The notes beneath the pieces were generated by a model that saw nothing but the letters and a program-made list of their open reading frames with translations, was not told the DNA's origin and did not search any database. From positions 1 through 8,327 of the forward strand of contig PLJQ01000147.1 in the NCBI GenBank assembly GCA_003140275.1: 8,327 bases of DNA, given 5' to 3'. Of the stretch, positions 1 through 6,310 are shown piece by piece. A program made the position numbers and the translations under genes. Positions within the stretch are counted from its first letter, which is position 1; each line of letters opens with the position of its first letter. Origin of the DNA: Limisphaerales bacterium (GTDB lineage: Bacteria; Verrucomicrobiota; Verrucomicrobiia; Limisphaerales; PALSA-1396).

Positions 1-71
1 CATCAAATAGATAAGCATATAGGCTGTAAATGTTTCATCGCCCCGATAAATACCTTTTCCCACATTCCCCG

Positions 72-89
72 CGTGCGTAACGTGCGTAG
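72..89. repeat. 9-bp tandem near-duplication before the methyltransferase start
   Basis: Two adjacent copies of CGTGCGTA plus one base (final base A in the first copy, G in the second) lie directly before the GTG start at 90. The second copy contributes the in-frame TAG stop at 87-89 that fixes 90 as the earliest possible start. No purine-rich Shine-Dalgarno is visible here. The repeat is seen directly; whether it has any function is unknown, and a chance slippage duplication is the simplest explanation. Confidence 0.5.
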
Positions 90-1280
90 GTGAATTTGTT
101 TCCGGGCACAACCGTTTCTCTGACCATCCAAGACATTGCGTTCGGCGGCGAGGGTGTCGCCCGGCTGAATGATTTTGTCGTGTTCGTCCCTTTCGTGCTC
201 GTGGGCGAAATTGTCGAAGCCGAGATCACCGAGGTCAAAAAGAACTTTGCCCGCGCGCGGCTGGTGCGAGTGGTCCAGCCCTCGCCGGAGCGCGCTGAAC
301 CGCAGTGTCGTTACTTCGGTGATTGCGGTGGCTGCCAATATCAGCACATCGCCTACGAGGCGCAGTTGCGCATCAAGCACAAGCAGATCGCGGATTTATT
401 CGAACGATTGGGTGGATTTCCGCGCGACGTTGTTGCGCCAGTGATTCCTTGTCCCCAGCCTTATGGCTATCGCAATCGGATCATGATTCGCAGCCAGTGG
501 AACAAGCCGGAGCAAAAGCTGAACATCGGCTTCATTCGCACCGACAACCGGTTGGTGGTGGACATTGAGGAATGTAAAATCGCGGAGCCGGCGTTGAATC
601 AGGAAATTCAGAAAGTGCGCGCGCATCCTCCACCCAAGGGTGGCATCAAGATTGTTCTGCGGGTTGCGCCGGAGGATTGGGAAGTGCCGCGCGATTCATT
701 TTTCCAAAATAATTTCTTTCTGCTGCCCAAACTCGTGGAAGTCGTGCGTGAACGGTTGCGACGAAGCGGTTCTTCCTTTCTGGTGGATGTTTATTGTGGC
801 GTTGGGTTTTTCAGCGTGGAAACGGCTGATCTGGTGGAGTCGTTTGTCGGCCTGGAGTTGGACCAGTTGGCGATCGCCGCTGCGCGCCGGAACGCAGTCA
901 CACACGAGCGCCGCAACGGAGAATTCAATTGCGGTCGCGCAGAAGATTTGCTGCCGGTATTGTTGACGCGGTTTCCTCCCATCAACACAACTGTGGTGCT
1001 GGATCCGCCGCGCAAGGGCTGTACACCGGAAAGTTTGGAACTTTTACGCCAGGTGCGACCCGGGCAGATCATTTACGTCTCGTGCCACCCGGCCACCCTC
1101 GCGCGGGACTTGAGCGTTTTGTGCGCCGAAGGTGTCTTTGAATTGGCGCAAGTAATCCCCTTGGATATGTTTCCACAAACTCAACACGTCGAATGTGTAG
1201 CGGATTTACGGTGTAAGCCCTGTGCCGGCACTTCAGACAAACCTGATACGAACGATAAACTAACCTTGCCAAGTCGATGA
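90..1280 (+). CDS. TrmA/RlmD-family RNA (uracil-5-)-methyltransferase with Fe-S motif
   Basis: Predicted to transfer a methyl group from S-adenosylmethionine to C5 of a uridine in 23S rRNA or tRNA. Residues 1-60 form a TRAM-like RNA-binding domain. Cys73, Cys79, Cys82 (C-x5-C-GG-C) and Cys162 match the 4Fe-4S ligands of RlmD. FFQNN at 204-208 is the conserved segment before the methyltransferase domain; VDVYCGVGFFS (232-242) is SAM motif I; DPPRKG (305-310) is motif IV; Cys332 in SCHPATLARD is the expected nucleophile and Glu368 in HVE the expected base. All catalytic residues are therefore present. At 396 residues it is somewhat shorter than E. coli RlmD (433), mainly because the segment between Cys162 and FFQNN is compressed; it also carries a 22-residue tail containing CKPC. 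The start is GTG at 90, because TAG precedes it in frame; TTG at 96 is the alternative. Neither has a good ribosome site. The target (U747, U1939 or tRNA U54) cannot be told from sequence alone. First gene of the probable four-gene run. Confidence 0.93.
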   Translation: MNLFPGTTVSLTIQDIAFGGEGVARLNDFVVFVPFVLVGEIVEAEITEVKKNFARARLVRVVQPSPERAEPQCRYFGDCGGCQYQHIAYEAQLRIKHKQIADLFERLGGFPRDVVAPVIPCPQPYGYRNRIMIRSQWNKPEQKLNIGFIRTDNRLVVDIEECKIAEPALNQEIQKVRAHPPPKGGIKIVLRVAPEDWEVPRDSFFQNNFFLLPKLVEVVRERLRRSGSSFLVDVYCGVGFFSVETADLVESFVGLELDQLAIAAARRNAVTHERRNGEFNCGRAEDLLPVLLTRFPPINTTVVLDPPRKGCTPESLELLRQVRPGQIIYVSCHPATLARDLSVLCAEGVFELAQVIPLDMFPQTQHVECVADLRCKPCAGTSDKPDTNDKLTLPSR

Positions 1281-1305
1281 GGTTGGTTTTCACTGTTGAC
1301 ACCAC

Positions 1306-4137
1306 ATGACAACCGAAAACGAGACGAAAGAGAAGAAAGTTGCTTCCACAGCTCTCCCCTGGCTGGTCGCCGCCGGAGCTTTGGTGATTTATCTGGTGAC
1401 ACTCAATCACTGGGTGACACTTGGCAACCTGTCCCACCTTGTGCAATTGGGACGTTGGGACGGACAGCTCCCCATCTATTCGCCGTTATATTATGCTGTC
1501 ACCTATCCCCTGAGCTGGATGCCGGTGAGTTGGCAGCCATTGGCCTTGAATCTTTTCGCGTTGATCTGCGCCGTCCTCACGCTGGCGTTGTTGGCCCGTT
1601 CAGTAATGTTGCTGCCGCAAGATCGAACGCACGAACAGCGATTGCGCGAGCACAGTGAATTCTCGCTCCTGTCGATTCGCGCAGCCTGGCTGCCCCCGGT
1701 TCTGGCGGTTTTGGTCTGTGGTTTGCAGTTGACGTTCTGGGAAAATGCAACTGGGGGAACGCCAGAAATGTTCAACTTGCTGCTCTTTGCGTATGTCATT
1801 CGTTGCCTGCTCGAATATCGGATTGAAGAGCGCGAGTCGTGGTTGACGCGGTTTGCATTGGTTTACGGACTGGCGATTCCAAATAACTGGGCGATAATTG
1901 GTTTTGCCCCGGCGTTTCTCGTCGCACTGGTTTGGATCAAAGGACTCGATTTCTTCAACTGGCGGTTTCTTGGCCGAATGGCCGCATGTGTCGCAGTGGG
2001 GTTGCTCCTGTACCTGTTGCTGCCGCTGATGCACACTTTATCGAGCGCCGCAGATGCAGGCCTTTGGCCGGTGTTAAAGGCAAATTTGAAAGATCAGAAA
2101 AACTTTTTGGTTTCGTTTCCCAGATACCTGGTACTGCTGCTGGGCTTGACGTCGTTGCTGCCGGCCTTTGTCATGGGGATCCGCTGGGCCTCCTCGCTTG
2201 GCGACACAAACACCATCAGCCTCAAACTGACGCCTCTGATGTTTCATGTCCTTCATGGACTGTTTCTGGTTTCTTGCATTGTGGTGGCGTTTGATCCTCC
2301 CTTCAGCCCGCGGAAGCTGGGTATGGGAATACCGTTTCTTACGTTCTATTACCTGGGCGCACTGAGCATTGGTTATTGCTGCGGCTACTGTTTACTCGTG
2401 TTCGGCACCGAACCGGCCATACCGCGGTCGCGACCTGGTTTTATTCAAAGAGCGGCAAACGGGATCGTCCTGTCTGCCATTTGGATTGCGTTGGTAGCGG
2501 TGCCCGTGATGCTGATCCACAAGAACCTGCCGCCCATCCAAGCGGATAAAGGACCGGCTTTAAGTCAATATGCCGATTTGCTCGCGAAATCCTTGCCACC
2601 CAAGGGAGCGGTGGTGTTAAGCGATGACCCACGGAGATTATACTTGCTGGCGGCCACACTCCACCGAAATGAGACGGCGGATAAATATATGCTGGTCGAT
2701 ACCCGCTTGATGCCATTTCCCAAGTATGAAACATCGTTGAGCCAACAATATCACGAACGCTGGACCGGGGCCGCTGGCACAAATTATCCAAAAGGAGGAT
2801 TTTCTCAGGTGAGTCTAATTCAGATAGTGGCAAACCTTTCCCGAAGCAACGACATTTATTATTTGCATCCGAGTTTCGGTTACTATTTCGAACGCTTCTA
2901 CATGCGTCCGCACGGTCTGGGCTACGAGTTAAAAACCCACTCCGGCAACTCCATCAGCCCACCGTTGCTGACTCCGAGCGAAATCGCGGAAAATCAAACA
3001 TTCTGGCAGCAAATCGAAAGCGACGTATTATCGCCCCTGCCGAGCCTCATCAAACAACATAACATTCAGGCGGCCGTCGTCGGCACATTCTACTCGCGCG
3101 CGCTCAACTACTGGGGCGTCGAGTTGCAAAAAAGCGGACAGCTCAATGAAGCGGCGCCGCATTTTGCCCGTGCGCTGGAACTGAATCCCGACAATGTGGT
3201 CGCCCAGATCAACCTCGATTTCAACCAGAACCTGCGCGCCGGGAAAAAAACACCGTCTGAACTTCTCAAGTCCGTGGAAGACAAATTTGGCAAGTATCGC
3301 AACTGGTCGCAGCTCCTCAGCGAAAACGCGCCGTTTGATGAGCCGAACTTTTGTTTCGAACAAGGCCGGGAATTTGCAAAAGGGAAAAACTATCGCCAGG
3401 CAGCCCAGCAATTTGAGCGCACCGCAGCATTGGCGCCCGACAACCTGGCGGCAAGGTTATGGCTGGGACAATTGATGATGATCGGGCGAATGCCCGATAA
3501 AGTACTGGAGTTGGTGGCGGATATTCGCGCCCATCGCGACACTTTCCCACTGGATCAAATCAACCAGATTGAATTGATTCGTCTCGAAGCCATCGCGCAC
3601 CTCGCCAAGACCAATACCGAAACCGCCAACAAGATTTTGCAAGCGGCCTCGAAACAATATCCCGACGATAAAAATTTGCTGGCGGTCGTGACCCAAGTTC
3701 GGATGGCATTCGGACACCATGTCGAAGCCCTGGCTGCCGTCGAAAAGCTGCTGAAAATCGCGCCGGACGATCCGCAAGGGCTCCTGAACAAAGGCGCCCT
3801 GTGCATTCAACTCAAAATGTTCAAGGAAGCCATCGCGCCACTGAACCGCCTGTTGGCTTCGCAACCAGACAACAATTCCGCGCTGATAAACCGGGCCATC
3901 GCCAGTTTGCAAATCGGCGAACTCGAGGCAGCCCAACGCGATTACGAAAAGCTGAGCATTGCTTACCCGTCAGCCTTTCAGATTTACTATGGCTTGGGCG
4001 AAATTGCTTATCGCAAAAAGGAGACGCAAGCCGCCATCAAAAATTACGAGCTTTATTTGAAGCACGCACCGCCTAACACCGAAGAAAGAAAATTAATCGA
4101 TGCGCGAGTCAAGGAACTAAAAGGCAGCTCCTTGTGA
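1306..4137 (+). CDS. DUF2723 (GT-C-like) membrane protein with C-terminal TPR domain
   Basis: A 943-residue protein. Residues 1-17 are polar and likely cytoplasmic. About ten hydrophobic segments follow, near 18-33, 78-98, 127-143, 152-169, 182-210, 220-241, 273-292, 310-329, 341-365 and 383-404. Residues 410-500 (LPPKGAVVLSDDPRRLYLL and onward) resemble the stretch after the membrane core in DUF2723 proteins. TPR-like helices run from about 597 to 923, with clear units ending in the typical PDN near 597-630, 680-713 and 822-855, and weaker ones at 788-821, 856-889 and 890-923. DUF2723 belongs to the GT-C glycosyltransferases (CAZy GT117); its human member TMEM260 is a protein O-mannosyltransferase. 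Here the first-loop acidic motif, normally DSGE, reads NLSH (41-44), and the HPPGxPL motif reads LPIYSPL (55-61), so catalysis by the usual mechanism is doubtful. The soluble half probably faces outside the cytoplasm. ATG at 1306 follows the previous stop by 25 nt with only a weak ribosome site. Function in glycan transfer is inferred from fold and neighbours. Confidence 0.82.
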   Translation: MTTENETKEKKVASTALPWLVAAGALVIYLVTLNHWVTLGNLSHLVQLGRWDGQLPIYSPLYYAVTYPLSWMPVSWQPLALNLFALICAVLTLALLARSVMLLPQDRTHEQRLREHSEFSLLSIRAAWLPPVLAVLVCGLQLTFWENATGGTPEMFNLLLFAYVIRCLLEYRIEERESWLTRFALVYGLAIPNNWAIIGFAPAFLVALVWIKGLDFFNWRFLGRMAACVAVGLLLYLLLPLMHTLSSAADAGLWPVLKANLKDQKNFLVSFPRYLVLLLGLTSLLPAFVMGIRWASSLGDTNTISLKLTPLMFHVLHGLFLVSCIVVAFDPPFSPRKLGMGIPFLTFYYLGALSIGYCCGYCLLVFGTEPAIPRSRPGFIQRAANGIVLSAIWIALVAVPVMLIHKNLPPIQADKGPALSQYADLLAKSLPPKGAVVLSDDPRRLYLLAATLHRNETADKYMLVDTRLMPFPKYETSLSQQYHERWTGAAGTNYPKGGFSQVSLIQIVANLSRSNDIYYLHPSFGYYFERFYMRPHGLGYELKTHSGNSISPPLLTPSEIAENQTFWQQIESDVLSPLPSLIKQHNIQAAVVGTFYSRALNYWGVELQKSGQLNEAAPHFARALELNPDNVVAQINLDFNQNLRAGKKTPSELLKSVEDKFGKYRNWSQLLSENAPFDEPNFCFEQGREFAKGKNYRQAAQQFERTAALAPDNLAARLWLGQLMMIGRMPDKVLELVADIRAHRDTFPLDQINQIELIRLEAIAHLAKTNTETANKILQAASKQYPDDKNLLAVVTQVRMAFGHHVEALAAVEKLLKIAPDDPQGLLNKGALCIQLKMFKEAIAPLNRLLASQPDNNSALINRAIASLQIGELEAAQRDYEKLSIAYPSAFQIYYGLGEIAYRKKETQAAIKNYELYLKHAPPNTEERKLIDARVKELKGSSL
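2791..2811 (+). promoter_or_regulatory. Strong Shine-Dalgarno with in-frame internal GTG
   Basis: AAAGGAGG at 2791-2798 is a near-perfect Shine-Dalgarno, better than that of any annotated start in the window. It is followed, after 10 nt, by GTG at 2809-2811, which is in frame with the DUF2723/TPR gene (codon 502). Initiation here would give a 442-residue product without membrane segments but with the whole TPR region. The motif and frame are seen directly; its use as a start is speculative, since the same bases encode the ordinary residues Pro-Lys-Gly-Gly-Phe. Confidence 0.25.
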
Positions 4138-4152
4138 AATCGAAAAGAGCGG

Positions 4153-5325
4153 ATGCGTGTCACGCACGTCATTACCCGGCTGATTATTGGAGGCGCCCAG
4201 GAAAATACCGTCGCGTCGGTGTTGGGATTGCAACCGAAACCCGGTTTGGAAGTTGATTTATTCTCCGGCCCGTCGATTGGAAGCGAAGGCACGCTGGAAT
4301 CAACGTTTGCCTATTCACCTCACCTGCTGACCATCATACCCAACTTGGTGCGGCCCGTTCATCCCTGGAAGGACTGGCTTGCGGTGCATCATTTGACCCG
4401 CTTGTTTCGCGCTGAACGACCGCAGATTGTTCACACGCACAGCGGCAAAGCGGGCATCCTCGGCCGTTTGGCGGCAGCTCGCGCCGGTGTGCCGATTAGT
4501 GTCCACACCATTCACGGTCCTTCATTCGGTCGGTTTCAGGGAACTTTGGCCAACTGGACATTCTTGTCGGCGGAAAGATATGCAGCCAAGGTTACAACTC
4601 ATTTTGTGAGCGTGGCCGACGCGATGACGAAACAATATCTCGCCGCCAGGATCGGCCGGCGGGAGCAGTTCACAAAAATATTCAGCGGATTTGACCTGTC
4701 GCCTTATTTATCCGCCACAAACGATCTGGCGTTGCGCGCACGCTTCGGAATTGCGCCCAGCGACTTCGTCGTCGGAAAAATCGCCCGCCTGTTCAAATTA
4801 AAGGGACACAATGATTTGTTTGACGTTGCACCGACACTGGTGGGGAAGTGTCCGCAGATACGATTCCTGCTCGTCGGCGACGGCCCATGGCGAAATCGTT
4901 TCGAGAGCCGGGCCCGCGCGTTGGGACTGGAAAAGTATTTTATTTTCACCGGGCTGGTTCCTCCGCAAGAAGTACCTCAATTGGTCGGCATCATGGATGC
5001 GTTAGTCCATCTGTCATTACGCGAAGGACTCCCACGGGCGTTGCCACAGGCTTTGGCGGCGGCGCGGCCGGTGGTTGCCTACGACTGTGATGGCGCCAAA
5101 GAGGTTTGCATCCCGAATGAAACGGGGTTTCTCTTGACCCCCGGCAACATCGGGGAATTAACATCGCGGCTGTTGCAGTTGGCCAGCGACCGCACCCTGC
5201 GCGAGCGTTTGGGACGCCGCGGCCAACAATGGGTGAAGGAACACTTCGGCGTCGATCACATGGTGAATGATCTTTATGCGCTTTACCTAAGACTTGCTGC
5301 TCAAAAGCGGATAGCAACCTCGTGA
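4153..5325 (+). CDS. GT4-family glycosyltransferase (GT-B fold)
   Basis: A retaining GT-B glycosyltransferase, probably cytoplasmic or at the inner face of the membrane, moving a sugar from a nucleotide donor to a growing glycan. The N-terminal acceptor domain starts with RLIIGGAQENTV (9-20), the glycine-rich loop, and has HTHSGKAGILGRLAA (94-108) and HTIHG (118-122). The C-terminal donor domain has KIARLFKLKGH (209-219, with Arg212 and Lys217 in the usual phosphate-binding places), LLVGDGP (239-245), FTGLVP (265-270) and the EGLPRALPQAL segment (291-301). The classical EX7E motif is Glu291-x7-Gln299 here, so the second glutamate is replaced. At 390 residues it is of normal length with no signal peptide or membrane segment. 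ATG at 4153 has AAGAG a few bases upstream and lies 15 nt after the previous stop. Donor and acceptor cannot be predicted; the WecA-like gene downstream suggests a lipid-linked acceptor. Confidence 0.92.
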   Translation: MRVTHVITRLIIGGAQENTVASVLGLQPKPGLEVDLFSGPSIGSEGTLESTFAYSPHLLTIIPNLVRPVHPWKDWLAVHHLTRLFRAERPQIVHTHSGKAGILGRLAAARAGVPISVHTIHGPSFGRFQGTLANWTFLSAERYAAKVTTHFVSVADAMTKQYLAARIGRREQFTKIFSGFDLSPYLSATNDLALRARFGIAPSDFVVGKIARLFKLKGHNDLFDVAPTLVGKCPQIRFLLVGDGPWRNRFESRARALGLEKYFIFTGLVPPQEVPQLVGIMDALVHLSLREGLPRALPQALAAARPVVAYDCDGAKEVCIPNETGFLLTPGNIGELTSRLLQLASDRTLRERLGRRGQQWVKEHFGVDHMVNDLYALYLRLAAQKRIATS

Positions 5326-6296
5326 GCTTTCCTTTCAACGTTTATCTGTTGGCGATCGCCGCCGCCTGGCTGACAGCGTTCCTGACGTTGCCGGCTTGGC
5401 GGGCTTGGTGCCGGCGCATCGGGTTGGTTGACGCCCCCGGACATCGCAAGATTCACGAAAAGCCGATTCCGTTGGCCGGAGGATTCGCGGTAGTGACAGG
5501 GATCGCCTTACCGCTGTTCTGCGGTGTGCTCGGATTAAAGTTCCATTTCCTGAGCCTCGCCGCGGCGCAGCCCTTGGCTCACGGTTTAAGTCGCCGGGCC
5601 ATCCAGTTAATCGCAATTTTTCTCGGCGCCGCAGGCATGTTGGGTTTGGGTGGGTGGGATGACAAACACGAACTCCGGCCAGCTGCGAAATTTGTTGGTC
5701 AGTTGTTCATCGCCGGTTTGGTAGCAGTGGCAGGCGTGCGCATTACTTTGTTCATGCACAACGTGATGTTCAGTTATTTAGTAACCGTTTTGTGGATTCT
5801 GACGGTGACGAATGCCTTTAACTTCATGGACAACATGAATGGCCTCTGCGCAGGACTGGGGGCCATCAGCGCGGGCTGTTTCGGAATGATTGCAGCCGTG
5901 GACGGCCAATACCTGGTCGCTTTAATGGCGTTTCTGACCTGTGGCGCCTTGCTTGGTTTCTTGCCGTATAATTTTCCCAAGGCCAGCGCGTTTCTCGGCG
6001 ACGCGGGCAGTCACCTGGTTGGTTACCTGCTGGCAGTACTCGCCATTCTTCCTCACTTCTACACGCCAAAAAATCCGAAAGTGCTGGCCGTGTTCACCCC
6101 GTTGCTGGTTCTGGCCATACCACTGATTGACATGGCTTGGGTGGTGATTTTCCGCTGGCGTATCGGTCAACCGTTTTATGTCGGCGACAACAATCACCTC
6201 TCCCATCGGTTGGTGCGGCGCGGTTTGAATCCGATCCGGACGGTGCTGCTCATCTGGCTGCTGGCGGCAATTCTGTGCAGCCTTGCATTTCTTTGA
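5322..6296 (+). CDS. WecA/MraY-type polyprenyl-phosphate sugar-1-phosphate transferase
   Basis: An integral membrane enzyme expected to transfer a sugar-1-phosphate (GlcNAc-1-P in WecA/TagO) from a UDP-sugar to polyprenyl phosphate, starting synthesis of a lipid-linked glycan. Family motifs appear in order: GLVDAPGHRKIHEKPIPLAGG region (34-54), GWDDKHELRPAAKF (111-124, metal-binding Asp113 and Asp114), NAFNFMDNMNGL (164-175), FLGDAGSHLVGY (224-235) and GDNNHLSHRL (288-297). Two positions deviate from E. coli WecA: the second Asp of DxxDG is Asn173, and the HIHH-type motif is HLSH (292-295). About ten hydrophobic segments cover its 324 residues, the usual family size. GTG at 5322 overlaps the TGA of the upstream glycosyltransferase (GTGA, 4 nt), so the two are probably translationally coupled. 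It could instead use another UDP-HexNAc. MraY itself is less likely, because the motif context fits WecA/TagO better and there are no murein genes nearby. Confidence 0.9.
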   Translation: MSFPFNVYLLAIAAAWLTAFLTLPAWRAWCRRIGLVDAPGHRKIHEKPIPLAGGFAVVTGIALPLFCGVLGLKFHFLSLAAAQPLAHGLSRRAIQLIAIFLGAAGMLGLGGWDDKHELRPAAKFVGQLFIAGLVAVAGVRITLFMHNVMFSYLVTVLWILTVTNAFNFMDNMNGLCAGLGAISAGCFGMIAAVDGQYLVALMAFLTCGALLGFLPYNFPKASAFLGDAGSHLVGYLLAVLAILPHFYTPKNPKVLAVFTPLLVLAIPLIDMAWVVIFRWRIGQPFYVGDNNHLSHRLVRRGLNPIRTVLLIWLLAAILCSLAFL

Positions 6297-6310
6297 TTCG
6301 TCTCCCTCGC
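6297..6310. other. 14-nt gap between convergent genes, no terminator seen
   Basis: The stop codons of the WecA-like gene (plus strand) and the ClC gene (minus strand) face each other across 14 nt. Neither the gap nor the adjoining coding ends contain a GC-rich hairpin followed by a T run on either strand, so termination must be Rho-dependent or inside the opposing gene. Confidence 0.6.

Noticed and set aside
1..3. CAT at the left edge, a possible ATG for a divergent minus-strand gene
   Set aside because: Only the start triplet is inside the window and no ribosome site precedes it on the minus strand, so it cannot be supported.
25..52. AT-rich stretch with GATAAATA, a possible -10 element for the methyltransferase operon
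   Set aside because: No convincing -35 element lies at the right distance, and the -10 match is poor.
3..380. Minus-strand open frame of 125 codons overlapping the start of the methyltransferase
   Set aside because: It lies opposite the TRAM and Fe-S coding region, has no recognisable domain, and the plus-strand frame has unmistakable family motifs. It is a shadow frame.
1222..1231. 10-bp perfect palindrome GTGCCGGCAC near the end of the methyltransferase gene
   Set aside because: It is inside coding sequence, has no T run after it and is too short to be a terminator or a convincing operator.
1296..1301. Perfect TTGACA just before the DUF2723 gene
   Set aside because: The region 16-18 nt downstream (around 1318-1324) has no -10-like hexamer and lies inside the coding sequence, so a promoter is not supported.
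2441..2833. Minus-strand open frame of 130 codons inside the DUF2723 gene
   Set aside because: It is antisense to a clearly coding membrane/TPR protein and shows no domain or ribosome site. It is a shadow.
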